Shown one piece after another: positions 52,535-60,719 of a DNA stretch of 64,000 nt (position 1 is its first letter; every line of letters starts with the position of its first letter). The notes below the pieces were generated by a model. It made no database searches. It was given only the letters and a program-made list of their open reading frames with translations, and had not been told where the DNA came from. Source of the DNA: Streptomyces longwoodensis (lineage in GTDB: Bacteria > Actinomycetota > Actinomycetes > Streptomycetales > Streptomycetaceae). The DNA is taken from positions 301,827 to 365,826 of the forward strand of contig NZ_KQ948555.1 in the NCBI RefSeq assembly GCF_001514125.1, read 5' to 3'. The position numbers were made by a program, and so were the translations under genes.

Positions 52535-52583
52535 TCGGGGTGGGAGGAACGTAAGCCCCGGGCGAAGAGGGCGTCAATAGGCG

Positions 52584-52621
52584 ACGCCCCCGAGGAGACG
52601 GAGTCGTTACCTCGGGGGCGT
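52584..52621. terminator. Hairpin terminator after the MscS gene
   Basis: ACGCCCCCGAGG (52584-52595) pairs with CCTCGGGGGCGT (52610-52621), loop 14 bases, 41 bases past the mscS stop on the minus strand. Confidence 0.85.
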
Positions 52622-52662
52622 GCGGGAGGGAGTGCGAAGGCGGGGCGCGCCGGCGGCGCCGG

Positions 52663-53850
52663 CTACTTGGCGGGCGGGGCCGGGCGCTGGGGCGTGATCG
52701 GGGCGGTCGCCGCCACCTGCGGCGAGTCGGCGTTGGCGTACACGGACGGCGCGGCCATCGCGGCCGCCGGGTCGGCCGCGGCGGCCTCGGCGTCCTCCAC
52801 CGACGTCGCACCGCCCACGATGCGGATGTCCGCCGCGTCGAAGGCGCGCTTGATGCGCCAGCGCAGCTCGCGCTCCACCGCCACCGACTTGCCCGGCATC
52901 GTCTTCGCCGAGACCCGCAGCACCATGGAGTCGATCAGCACCGAGTCCAGGCCGAGGACCTCCACCGGGCTCCACAGGAACTCGTTCCAGGGCTCTTCCT
53001 TGCTCATCTTCTCGGCGACCTCGGCCAGCGTCGCCCGCAGCCGGTCCAGGTCCTCGCTCGCCTTCACGGTCACGTCCACCCCGGCCGTGGCCCAGCCCTG
53101 GGAGAGGTTGCCGATCCGCTTGACCTCGCCGTTGCGCACGTACCAGATCTCGCCGCTGTCGCCGCGCAGCTTGGTCACCCGCAGCCCGACCTCGATCACC
53201 TCGCCGGAGGCCACGCCCGCGTCGATCGTGTCGCCGACGCCGTACTGGTCCTCCAGGATCATGAACACGCCGGACAGGAAGTCCGTGACCAGGTTGCGGG
53301 CGCCGAAACCGATCGCCACGCCGGCGACACCGGCCGACGCCAGCAGCGGCGCCAGGTTGATCTTGAAGGTGGACAGCACCATCAGCGCGGCCGTGCCGAG
53401 GATCAGGAAGCTCGTCACCGAGCGCAGCACCGAGCCGATGGCCGCCGAGCGCTGCCGTCGCCGCTCGGCGTTGACCAGCAGCCCGCCCAGGCCGCTGCCG
53501 TCCAGGCTCTGCGGGGTGCGGCCCATCCGGTCGATCAGCTGGGTGATGGCCCGCCGCACCACCGCCCGCAGCGCCACCGCGACGACCACGACCAGCAGGA
53601 TCTGCAGCCCCATCGCCAGCCAGGTCGACCAGTTCTGCTCGACCCACCCGGCCGCGTTCGCCGCGCTCTCGTGCGCGTCCTGGAGCGTGGGCACGGACAC
53701 CGCCGGCGACTCGGAGGACGACGGCGACGGCGACGGACCGGCGGCCAGCCGGACGACCGACGGGCCGGCGGAAGCGGACGACGCGGACGACACGAATGAC
53801 GCTGACGACGCGGACGACGCGAGGGACGCGTACGACGCGACAACGGACAC
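52663..53850 (-). CDS. Small-conductance mechanosensitive channel, MscS family
   Basis: 395 residues from GTG 53850 (TGGAGG eight bases upstream). An Ala/Ser-rich, repeat-like N-terminus of about 55 residues (SSASSAS and SPSPSSS) is coded by GAC/GCG repeats. Membrane helices follow near 75-95 and 140-165. The pore helix region is LLASAGVAGVAIGFGARNLV and the beta domain DQYGVGDTIDAG. The long cytoplasmic tail after about residue 320 is Ala/Pro-rich. MscS channels open under osmotic down-shock and release solutes. The acidic/Ala tail and N-terminal repeats are less conserved than the channel core. Confidence 0.9.
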   Translation of the reverse strand: MSVVASYASLASSASSASFVSSASSASAGPSVVRLAAGPSPSPSSSESPAVSVPTLQDAHESAANAAGWVEQNWSTWLAMGLQILLVVVVAVALRAVVRRAITQLIDRMGRTPQSLDGSGLGGLLVNAERRRQRSAAIGSVLRSVTSFLILGTAALMVLSTFKINLAPLLASAGVAGVAIGFGARNLVTDFLSGVFMILEDQYGVGDTIDAGVASGEVIEVGLRVTKLRGDSGEIWYVRNGEVKRIGNLSQGWATAGVDVTVKASEDLDRLRATLAEVAEKMSKEEPWNEFLWSPVEVLGLDSVLIDSMVLRVSAKTMPGKSVAVERELRWRIKRAFDAADIRIVGGATSVEDAEAAAADPAAAMAAPSVYANADSPQVAATAPITPQRPAPPAK

Positions 53851-54161
53851 GGCAGGAACCTCCAGGTGCGGTCCACCCGGCCGGAACGGCGGTCAGGGTC
53901 GTCAAGGTCACGGAAAGGTCACCGGACGGGCAGGCCCACCACACTAACGGGGCATCGTGTGCGGGTCCGACGGATGCGCCGCGCAGAGACCGTCCTCACC
54001 TGGGCTTGGGCCCCGGCCGGTGCGGGGGATGCTCCGGGTGTGGTCGAAAACACTCCCAGCCCGTTACCGGGACATGGTGGCGCGTTCACCAGGCCGGAGG
54101 GGAGACTGAAGCAGATCGTCCCGGCGCGAGCCACGCGCCGCCGGCGTACAAGGAGGCATCC

Positions 54162-54698
54162 GTGCCGCACGTCCTGGTCCTCAACGCGTCGTACGAGCCG
54201 CTCGGCGTCGTACCGCTCCGCCGCGCGCTCGTCCTCGTCCTCGAGAACAAGGCCGTCTGCCTCGAGGAGTCCGGCGCCTTCCTGCACAGTGCGACCGTCA
54301 CAGTCCCCGCACCCAGCGTGGTCCGGCTCAAGCGATTCGTACGGGTTCCCTACCGGGGGCCCGTTCCTCTGACCCGCCGGGCGCTGTTCGCCCGCGACGG
54401 GGGCCGGTGCATGTACTGCGGTGGCGTCGCAACCAGCGTCGACCACGTCATCCCGCGCAGCCGCGGGGGCAAGCACGTCTGGGACAACGTGGTGGCGTCC
54501 TGCCGCCGCTGCAACCACGTCAAGGCCGACCGCCACCTCGTCGAACTCGGCTGGCGGCTGCGCCACAAACCCGCCCCGCCGACCGGTCTGGCCTGGCGCA
54601 TCATCGGCACCGGCCACCGGGACCCCCGCTGGCTGCCCTACCTCCAGCCCTACGGCGCGGACGACGCACTGGCCCGGATCGACGGCATCTCCGCCTGA
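54162..54698 (+). CDS. HNH endonuclease domain protein
   Basis: 178 residues from GTG 54162 with AAGGAGG five bases upstream. The N-terminal region (VLVLNASYEPLGVVPLRRAL) is typical of small actinobacterial HNH proteins. The HNH core is FARDGGRCMYCGG, VDHVIPRSRGG with the catalytic His, and VASCRRCNHVKADR; the two CxxC pairs bind a structural zinc. It is chromosomal, well conserved-looking and not near a methyltransferase, so a repair or nuclease role is more likely than restriction. The gene diverges from mscS. Confidence 0.88.
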   Translation: MPHVLVLNASYEPLGVVPLRRALVLVLENKAVCLEESGAFLHSATVTVPAPSVVRLKRFVRVPYRGPVPLTRRALFARDGGRCMYCGGVATSVDHVIPRSRGGKHVWDNVVASCRRCNHVKADRHLVELGWRLRHKPAPPTGLAWRIIGTGHRDPRWLPYLQPYGADDALARIDGISA

Positions 54699-54956
54699 CG
54701 GTCCGGGCCTTCGCGTCCCCGGCCCGAGGCCGCCCGTGGCCCCGGGCCGAGCGGTCGTGCGCGCGAGACCGAGCGGCCGTGCGCGCGACGGGGCCGAGCG
54801 GTTCTGCGCGCGACGGGGTCGAGCGGTCGTGCGCCCGGTGACACCTGCCCGGCGTTGGGCCGAAATGCCGGTCGTGTGCCCCCGCGGACGTCTGCCTCCG
54901 CGTCCACTGGGTAGGGCTGCGATAGCCCCTTACGACGCCCTACCCGAGGAGGTCAC
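54699..54956. other. Gap before the malQ leader frame, containing a tandem repeat
   Basis: 258 bases between the HNH gene and the small frame before malQ. It holds the 25-base direct repeat at 54747-54840 and, near 54900-54945, a less G+C-rich stretch (GGGTAGGGCTGCGATAGCCC) where the malQ promoter may lie. No gene with a ribosome binding site is seen. Confidence 0.45.
54747..54840. repeat. Four tandem copies of a ~25-base unit
   Basis: Units start at 54747, 54769, 54794 and 54819 with the core CGAGCGG(T/C)(C/T)(G/C)TGCGCGCGA and GGGG spacers; copies 2 and 3 differ at only two positions. Not coding. Confidence 0.8.
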
Positions 54957-55163
54957 GTGGCCGTGTCGGCCCGCCCCCTGATCCCGGCCCCGTCCGAACC
55001 TCCGGCGGAGCCCCCCTCCGCCGCACCCCAGGAAGGCGCCTCCGGCGCCGAGGGCGCCCGCGCCGAGGCCCCGCTGACCAGCGAGCCCCCGCTGCCCGAC
55101 GCCGAACCCCTCACCAGCGAACCGCCGCTCGCCGCCGCGGACCCCGACTCCACGAGGCCGTAG
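54957..55163 (+). CDS. Short Pro/Glu/Ala-rich leader-like frame directly before malQ
   Basis: 68 codons from GTG 54957 with GAGGAGG four bases upstream, a better ribosome binding site than malQ itself has. Its TAG stop is immediately followed by the malQ ATG (TAGATG). The product is disordered with repeats such as PLTSEPPLPDAEPLTSEPPL and has no recognisable domain. It may be a true small protein or a coupled leader that raises malQ translation. An alternative is that malQ is produced alone and this frame is fortuitous. Confidence 0.45.
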   Translation: MAVSARPLIPAPSEPPAEPPSAAPQEGASGAEGARAEAPLTSEPPLPDAEPLTSEPPLAAADPDSTRP

Positions 55164-57284
55164 ATGACCGCACCCCGTGAGGACGCCGCCCACCACCAGC
55201 CCCCCGGCGAGGAGCTGTCCCGGCTCGCCGAGCTGCACGGCGTGGCCACCTCCTACAGCCCCTCCCCGGACCGCACCGTCCCCGCCACCGCCACGGCCGT
55301 CACCCGCGCCCTGGCCGCCCTGGGCGTCGACGCGAGCACCCCGCAGGCGCTGCGGACCGCCCTCGCCGCCCGCGAGCGCCACCTGCGCGAACGGCTGCTG
55401 CCGCCGACCGTGGTCGCCTGGAGCGGCAGCCCGGTGCCGGCGCTCACCGCCCTGCCCGACGGCACCCGGCTGCACGTCACCACCGAGGAGGGCGACACCC
55501 GCACCTCCCTGGACGGACTCCCGCCCGGCGTGCACGAGCTGACCGCCACCGTGCCCGACGGCCGCACCGCCCGCTCCCACCTCGTCGTCGCCCCGCCCCG
55601 GCTGCCCTCCGTGCCGGGACGCTCCCACGGCCTGCTGGTCCAGCTGTACTCCCTGCTGTCCTCCCGCTCCTGGGGCATGGGCGACCTCGGCGACCTCGCC
55701 GAGCTCACCGGCTGGGCCGGCCGGGACCTCGGCGTCGGCTTCGTCCAGGTCAACCCGCTGCACGCGGCCGTGCCCGGCACCCCCACCGACCCCTCCCCGT
55801 ACCGGCCCTCCTCGCGCCGCTTCCCCGACCCGGTGCACCTGCGCGTCGAGGACGTCCCCGAGTACGCCTACGCCGACGACCAGGAGACCCTGCGCTCCCT
55901 GCGCGAGCGGGCGGCCCGGCTGCGCGCCGCCGTGCTGGAGAAGGGCGAACTGATCGACCGGGACGCCGTGTGGGACCTCAAGCGCCAGGCCCTGGAACTG
56001 GTCGCGCGCGTCCCCCTCGGCCCCGGCCGGGACGCCGCCCACCGCGCCTTCCTCGCCGAGCAGGGCCAGGCGCTGGAGGACCACGCCACCTGGTACGCCC
56101 TCGCCGAGGTGCACGGCTCCGACTGGACCCGCTGGCCCGAGGGCCTGCGCGACCCGCGCTCCGCCGAGACCGCCCGCGCCCGCGCCGAACTGCGGGACCG
56201 GGTCGACTTCCACGAGCGGCTCGCCTGGCTCACCGACACCCAGCTCACCGACGCCCAGCGCGCCGCGCGCGAGGCCGGGATGGCGGTGGGGATCGTGCAC
56301 GACCTCGCCGTCGGCGTGCACCCCGAGGGCGCCGACACCTGGGCGCAGCAGGAGTACTTCGCGGCCGGCATGTCCGTCGGCGCGCCCCCGGACGCCTTCA
56401 ACGCCCGCGGCCAGGACTGGGGCTTGCCGCCCTGGCGCCCCGACCGCCTCGCCGCCTGCGGGTACGCCCCCTACCGCTCCCTCCTGCGCGCCCTGTTCCG
56501 CTCGGCCGGCGCCCTGCGCATCGACCACGTCATGGGCCTGTTCCGGCTCTGGTGGGTCCCCCAGGGCGAACCCCCGACCCAGGGCACCTACGTCCGCTAC
56601 GACGCCGAGGCCATGCTCGCCGTCCTGGTCCTGGAGGCGTCCCGGGCCGGGGCCCTGGTGATCGGCGAGGACCTGGGCACGGTCGAGCCGGGCGTGCGCG
56701 AGCGGCTGCGCGAGCGCGGGGTGCTCGGCACCTCGGTGCTGTGGTTCGAACGCGACTGGACCGGCGACGGCCACCCGCTGCCGCCGGAGAGCTGGCGCGC
56801 CGACTGCCTCGCCACCGCCACCACCCACGACCTCCCGCCCACCGCGGCCCGCCTCAGCGGCGAACACGTCGAGCTCCGCGACCGCCTGGGCCTGCTCACC
56901 CGCCCCCTCGACGTCGAGCGCGCGGAGGCCGCCGCCGACATCGCCGAGTGGCGGGAGGTGCTGGCCCGCCTCGGCCTGCCGGCCGCCGGCTCCGGCGCGG
57001 GCGGGGACGGCTCCTCGGAGGAGGCCGAGGTGCAGGCGGTCCACCGGTTCCTGCTGCGCACCCCGGCCCACATGGTCGGCGTCTGGCTCCCGGACGGCGT
57101 CGGCGACCGCCGCCCGCAGAACCTGCCCGGCACCTGGGACCAGTACCCGAACTGGCGGCTGCCCGTCGCCGACGCGGAGGGCCGGCCCGTCACGCTGGAG
57201 GAGGTGGCGGCCTCGCCCCGGATGCGGGCGCTGATGGAGGTGCTGCGGGACCGGGCGCAGGACCTTCCTCCCGCCGGCGGGTGA
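55164..57284 (+). CDS. malQ: 4-alpha-glucanotransferase MalQ (amylomaltase, GH77)
   Basis: 706 residues, ATG 55164. The N-terminal 140 residues form the extra domain seen in long actinobacterial MalQ. The GH77 barrel has SRSWGMGDLGDL, the catalytic nucleophile Asp in LRIDHVMGLFRL, the acid/base Glu in VIGEDLGTVEPG and the stabiliser Asp in TTHDLPPTAAR. It also shows QEYFAAGMSVGAPPDAFNA, the conserved glucan-binding loop, GQDWGLPPW. It transfers maltosyl and longer units between glucans, disproportionating maltodextrins in the cytoplasm. The ending WDQYPNWRLP is typical. Likely housekeeping. Confidence 0.95.
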   Translation: MTAPREDAAHHQPPGEELSRLAELHGVATSYSPSPDRTVPATATAVTRALAALGVDASTPQALRTALAARERHLRERLLPPTVVAWSGSPVPALTALPDGTRLHVTTEEGDTRTSLDGLPPGVHELTATVPDGRTARSHLVVAPPRLPSVPGRSHGLLVQLYSLLSSRSWGMGDLGDLAELTGWAGRDLGVGFVQVNPLHAAVPGTPTDPSPYRPSSRRFPDPVHLRVEDVPEYAYADDQETLRSLRERAARLRAAVLEKGELIDRDAVWDLKRQALELVARVPLGPGRDAAHRAFLAEQGQALEDHATWYALAEVHGSDWTRWPEGLRDPRSAETARARAELRDRVDFHERLAWLTDTQLTDAQRAAREAGMAVGIVHDLAVGVHPEGADTWAQQEYFAAGMSVGAPPDAFNARGQDWGLPPWRPDRLAACGYAPYRSLLRALFRSAGALRIDHVMGLFRLWWVPQGEPPTQGTYVRYDAEAMLAVLVLEASRAGALVIGEDLGTVEPGVRERLRERGVLGTSVLWFERDWTGDGHPLPPESWRADCLATATTHDLPPTAARLSGEHVELRDRLGLLTRPLDVERAEAAADIAEWREVLARLGLPAAGSGAGGDGSSEEAEVQAVHRFLLRTPAHMVGVWLPDGVGDRRPQNLPGTWDQYPNWRLPVADAEGRPVTLEEVAASPRMRALMEVLRDRAQDLPPAGG

Positions 57285-57388
57285 GATCCGCGGGGAAGGA
57301 GTGCGCCGGCCCCCGCACGGCCACCCGGGCGCCCTCATACGGCACCCCGGGCGCGCACCCCTTCCACCGGTTCGCTAACTTGGGCGTC

Positions 57389-57664
57389 GTGGACAAGAAG
57401 AACGCCCTGCGCGCCGGCGCCCTGGCTGCCGGTACGACGCTGATGATGCTGCTCATGTCGTCCCCCGCGCTCGCGCTGACGCGCGACGACGGTGACGACC
57501 CCGGTCCGGGCCTGAGCGTCATCGAGACGCTGGGCCTCTACGTCGTGGCCCCGCTCGTGCTGTTCGGGGTCATCACCGGCCTGGTCATGGTCCTGGACAA
57601 GTCCCACCGCGCCAAGGACACCACCAGCTCCAACATCGACACCCGGGCCGACGCCAAGGCCTGA
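57389..57664 (+). CDS. Small membrane protein with signal-like N-terminus
   Basis: 91 residues from GTG 57389 (no good ribosome binding site; TTGGGCGTC precedes). Residues 1 to about 30 look like a signal peptide (ALRAGALAAGTTLMMLLMSS, ALA). One membrane helix follows near 46-66 (LGLYVVAPLVLFGVITGLVM), then a polar tail ending in DTRADAKA. The acidic loop TRDDGDDPGPG lies outside if the signal is cleaved. Conserved-looking but of unknown function. It is followed by an unusual double hairpin. Confidence 0.75.
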   Translation: MDKKNALRAGALAAGTTLMMLLMSSPALALTRDDGDDPGPGLSVIETLGLYVVAPLVLFGVITGLVMVLDKSHRAKDTTSSNIDTRADAKA

Positions 57665-57693
57665 CGCGGAGCGTCCGTCCGCAGCACTCCACG

Positions 57694-57779
57694 AGGGCGC
57701 CGCCCCCGCCGCCGTACGCGCACACCACGCCGTACGACGACGGGGGCGGCGCCCTTGCCGTCGTACGGCGTGGTGTGCG
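57694..57779. terminator. Two interleaved long inverted repeats (bidirectional terminator or switch)
   Basis: Arm A, AGGGCGCCGCCCCCG (57694-57708), pairs with 57741-57755. Arm B (57719-57739, 21 bases, CGCACACCACG...GACG) pairs with 57759-57779. B lies inside the loop of A, and its partner lies beyond A's partner, so the two stems cross. They can form only as alternatives or as a pseudoknot. Located between convergent genes. Confidence 0.85.
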
Positions 57780-57803
57780 GCGCGGTGACCCCACCGGGAC
57801 CGG

Positions 57804-58394
57804 TCACGGGTTCGGTGCCGTCAGGTACCGCTGCACGGTGGGTGCCAGCCACGCCACGATCTCCCGGCGGTGCAGCGCGGCGGCGGGCGCCAGGCGCAGG
57901 ACGTAGCGGGCGAGGGCGAGGCCGAGGAGCTGCGACGCGGAGAGCGCGGCGCGGGTGGCGACCTGCTCGGGGTCGGGGCAGACGGCCCGGGCGACGGGCA
58001 GCAACTGGTCGCGGAAGATGTCCTGCACCCGCTCGGCCCCGGCCTGGTTGGTGACGCCGACCCGCAGCAGCGCGGTGAGCACCTCGTTGCTCTCCCAGAG
58101 GTCAAGGAAGTGGGTGACCAGGGCCTCACCGACCTCGTGCCGGGGGACCGCGCCGAGGTCGGGCAGCTTGAGGTCGACGGCGACGGCCGCCGCGAACAGG
58201 CCCTCCTTGCTGCCGTAGTAGCGCATCACCATCGAGGGGTCGATGCGCGCGTCCCGGGCGATGGCCCGGATGGTGGCCCGCTCGTAGCCGTCGGCGGCGA
58301 ACCGCTCACGAGCCGCGTGCAGGATCGCGGTGCGGGTGGCGTCGGAGCGGCGGGGCGACGCGGTGCTGTCAGGAGCGGCGGTGCGGTCTGGCAT
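57804..58394 (-). CDS. TetR-family repressor of the flavin monooxygenase gene
   Basis: 196 residues, ATG 58394. TetR N-terminal helix-turn-helix: RTAILHAARERFAADGYERA, TIRAIARDARIDPSMVMRYY and YGSKEGLFAAAV, then a helical ligand-binding domain (TetR_C-like, LSASQLLGLALARYVL). The first of seven palindromic operator copies begins one base upstream of its start codon, so it should repress itself and the divergent monooxygenase. The inducing compound is unknown, possibly an aromatic antibiotic-like substrate of that enzyme. Confidence 0.9.
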   Translation of the reverse strand: MPDRTAAPDSTASPRRSDATRTAILHAARERFAADGYERATIRAIARDARIDPSMVMRYYGSKEGLFAAAVAVDLKLPDLGAVPRHEVGEALVTHFLDLWESNEVLTALLRVGVTNQAGAERVQDIFRDQLLPVARAVCPDPEQVATRAALSASQLLGLALARYVLRLAPAAALHRREIVAWLAPTVQRYLTAPNP

Positions 58395-58438
58395 GCCAAC
58401 GAGCGTAGGCCAACAGGCGTGGGCAAACCAGTGTTGGC
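58395..58438. promoter_or_regulatory. Operator cluster 1: three overlapping 16-bp palindromes
   Basis: Copies of GCCAAC-N4-GTTGGC at 58395-58410, 58409-58424 and 58423-58438; neighbours share two bases, so the period is 14 bp. They lie directly upstream of the TetR gene start. Confidence 0.85.
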
Positions 58439-58470
58439 TGCATTTCGGCCAGGTGGCCGCCGGTTGCCCT

Positions 58471-58514
58471 GCGAACAAATGTTGGCCAACACGTGTAGGC
58501 CAACGGATGTTGGC
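58471..58514. promoter_or_regulatory. Operator cluster 2: three overlapping 16-bp palindromes
   Basis: Copies at 58471-58486, 58485-58500 and 58499-58514 with the same 14-bp period, ending in the -35 region of the monooxygenase promoter. Confidence 0.88.
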
Positions 58515-58538
58515 AATCCGCATCGCGACGCCTATCGT
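58510..58538 (+). promoter_or_regulatory. Promoter of the flavin monooxygenase gene
   Basis: TTGGCA (58510-58515), 17 bases, TATCGT (58533-58538), 46 bases before the start codon. The -35 overlaps operator copy six and a seventh copy lies just downstream of the -10. Confidence 0.6.
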
Positions 58539-58542
58539 CATG

Positions 58543-58558
58543 GCCAACACGCGTTGAC
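58543..58558. promoter_or_regulatory. Operator copy 7 at the expected transcription start
   Basis: GCCAACACGCGTTGAC, one mismatch to the palindrome, positioned over the expected start of transcription. Confidence 0.8.
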
Positions 58559-58584
58559 CACCGCGCCGGCACCAGGAGGGCTCG

Positions 58585-60138
58585 ATGAACGGCACAGGCA
58601 CCCAGGACACCCACTCCGTGATCGTCGTCGGCGCCGGCCCCACCGGTCTGCTCCTCGCCGGTGACCTCGCCACCGCCGGTGTCCCGGTCACCGTCCTCGA
58701 CAAGCGCCCCCGCGAGATCAGCAACCTCTCGCGCGCCTTCGTGCTGCACGCCCGCACCCTGGAGGAGCTGGACGCCCGCGACCTGGCCGACCGGCTGGAG
58801 TCCGTCGGCCGCCCCCTGGAGAACCTCCAGCTCTTCGGCCGGCTGGACCTCGACCTGGGCGGGCTGCACTCCCGCTTCCGGCACGTCCTGGTCATCCCGC
58901 AGTACGAGGTCGAGAAGGCGCTCCTGGAGCGCGCCGAGCGGGCCGGGGTGACGTTCCGCTACGGGACCGAGGTCACCCGGCTGGCCCAGGACGCCGACGG
59001 CGTGACCGTCACCGTCGCCGCCTCGGAGAAGGACTCCGGCAAGGGCTCGGGAAAGGACTCCGGCAAGGACGGCAAGGACTCCGGCGCCCCCGCCCCCGCC
59101 CCCGCCCCCGCCCCCGCCACCGAGCGCCTGCGCGCCGCCTACGTCGTCGGCGCCGACGGCCTGCACAGCACCGTCCGCAAGTCCGTCGGGCTGCCCTTCC
59201 CCGGCCACGCCGTGATCCGCTCCGTCGTCCTCGCGGACGTGCGGCTGGCCGAGGAGCCGGAGGCGCTCCTCACGGTGAACGCCACCGGGAAGGCCTTCGC
59301 CTTCCTCGCGCCCTTCGGCGACGGCTACCACCGGGTGATCGGCTGGAACCGCGACCGGGTCGTCTCCGACCACGCGCCGCTCGACCTCGACGAGGTCAAG
59401 GAGATCACCCGGCTCGCGCTCGGCCGAGACTTCGGCATGCACGACCCGCGCTGGATGTCCCGCTTCCACAGCGACGAGCGCCAGGCGCCCGCCTACCGCG
59501 TCGGCCGGGTCCTCCTGGCGGGCGACGCCGCGCACGTGCACAGCCCGGCCGGCGGCCAGGGCATGAACACCGGCCTCCAGGACGCCGCCAACCTGGGCTG
59601 GAAGCTCGCCCAGGTGGTGCACGGCCGCGCCGACGACGCCCTGCTCGACTCCTACCAGGCCGAGCGCCACCCCGTCGGCGGGGCCGTGCTGCGCAGCAGC
59701 GGCGGCATCGTCCGCCTCGCCATGGCCCACCGGCCGTGGTCGCGGGGGCTGCGCGCGGCCGTCGCGGGCGTGGTGGACTCGGTGGCCCCGGTCCGCCGGC
59801 GTGCCACCGGCCAGGTGACCGGGGTCGGCTACCGGTACCCGGCGCCCCGGGGCGCCCACCGCTTCACCGGGATGCGCGTGCCCGACGTCGCCCTCGCCGA
59901 CGGCGGCCGCCTGTACGCGTCGCTGCGCGGCGGCCGCTTCGTGCTGATCACCCCGGGCGCCCCGGAGACGGCGGCGCACCCGTACGACGAGGGCCGCAAG
60001 GACCGGCTGGCGGTGGAGCACTGGGCGAGCGACCGCCGCACGGCCGTCCTGGTGCGCCCCGACGGGTACGTGGCCTGGGCGTCGGACAGCGCGGACCCGG
60101 CCGGGGTCGAGGCGGCCCTGGGGCGGCACGTGGGGTGA
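58585..60138 (+). CDS. FAD-dependent aromatic monooxygenase (class A, TetX/PgaE-like)
   Basis: 517 residues, ATG 58585 with GGAGG upstream. Motifs in order are the Rossmann motif VIVVGAGPTGLLLAGDL, the NADPH/FAD motif YVVGADGLHSTVRK, and GDAAHVHSPAGGQGMNTGLQ DAANLGWKL (GD motif). The C-terminal thioredoxin-like part (RLYASLRGGRFVLITPG) is typical of polyketide hydroxylases. It hydroxylates an aromatic or quinone compound with oxygen and NADPH, for example in antibiotic modification or resistance. An insertion at about residues 148-175 consists of SGKGSGKDSGK and an AlaPro run, unlike the family. Divergent from its TetR repressor. Confidence 0.88.
   Translation: MNGTGTQDTHSVIVVGAGPTGLLLAGDLATAGVPVTVLDKRPREISNLSRAFVLHARTLEELDARDLADRLESVGRPLENLQLFGRLDLDLGGLHSRFRHVLVIPQYEVEKALLERAERAGVTFRYGTEVTRLAQDADGVTVTVAASEKDSGKGSGKDSGKDGKDSGAPAPAPAPAPATERLRAAYVVGADGLHSTVRKSVGLPFPGHAVIRSVVLADVRLAEEPEALLTVNATGKAFAFLAPFGDGYHRVIGWNRDRVVSDHAPLDLDEVKEITRLALGRDFGMHDPRWMSRFHSDERQAPAYRVGRVLLAGDAAHVHSPAGGQGMNTGLQDAANLGWKLAQVVHGRADDALLDSYQAERHPVGGAVLRSSGGIVRLAMAHRPWSRGLRAAVAGVVDSVAPVRRRATGQVTGVGYRYPAPRGAHRFTGMRVPDVALADGGRLYASLRGGRFVLITPGAPETAAHPYDEGRKDRLAVEHWASDRRTAVLVRPDGYVAWASDSADPAGVEAALGRHVG
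59028..59121 (+). repeat. In-frame repeat insertion in the monooxygenase gene (GGCAAGGACTCC units and CCCGCC run)
   Basis: Units of AAGGACTCCGGCAAGG encode KDSGK repeats, followed by a (GCCCCC)n run encoding AlaPro. Slippage would keep the frame. Confidence 0.75.
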
Positions 60139-60166
60139 GCCCGTACGTCGCCCGGCGAGACGTCCC

Positions 60167-60673
60167 CTAGCGTTCCGTCGAGCGCAGCAACTCCCGCAGC
60201 AGGTCGGCCAGCTGGTCGGCCTGTTGTGCGTTCAGGGCGGACAGCGCCTCGCGCTCGACGGCGAGCCCGGAGCCGACGGCGCGGTCGACGAGGTCGAGTC
60301 CCTGCTCGGTGAGCGTGACGCGCAGCCCGCGCCGGTCGTGCGGGTCGGGGGAGCGGCGCAGCAGTCCGGCGCGCTCCAGCTTGTCCAGCCGGCCGGTCAT
60401 CCCGCCCGTGGTGAGCATGAGCGTCGCCGACAGCTCGCGGGGCGAGAGGGTGTACGGCTCGCCGGCGCGGCGCAGGGTGGCGAGGACGTCGAACTCGCCG
60501 CGGGACAGGCCGAGGGGCGCGTACGCCTTCTCCATGCGGTCGCCCATCGCACGGGAGAGCCGGAAGATCCGGCCGAAGACCTCCATGGCGGAGGTGTCGA
60601 GGTCGGGCCGGACGGCGGCCCACTGCTCGACGATCGCGTCGACGGGGTCCTGGGGGTGCGCCTGCGGGTTCAT
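60167..60673 (-). CDS. MarR-family regulator
   Basis: 168 residues, ATG 60673. MarR winged helix: FGRIFRLSRAMGDRMEKAY, LSRGEFDVLATLRRAG, the recognition helix TLMLTTGGMTGRLDKLERAGL and the wing RSPDPHDRRGLRVTLTEQG. It likely binds the GCTTAGCGCTAAGC palindrome in the divergent intergenic region and controls itself and the EamA exporter. No Cys is present, so a redox-type switch is unlikely; a small ligand would be expected. Confidence 0.92.
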   Translation of the reverse strand: MNPQAHPQDPVDAIVEQWAAVRPDLDTSAMEVFGRIFRLSRAMGDRMEKAYAPLGLSRGEFDVLATLRRAGEPYTLSPRELSATLMLTTGGMTGRLDKLERAGLLRRSPDPHDRRGLRVTLTEQGLDLVDRAVGSGLAVEREALSALNAQQADQLADLLRELLRSTER

Positions 60674-60719
60674 GGCCCGCAGTATCCGACGGCGGTCGGC
60701 TCGGTCGCAAGAAAGCTGC

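Noticed and set aside
58585..60138. The flavin monooxygenase as a rifamycin monooxygenase (Rox)
   Set aside because: No RAE lies upstream; it has its own TetR divergon. It is a class A monooxygenase, but the substrate cannot be called.
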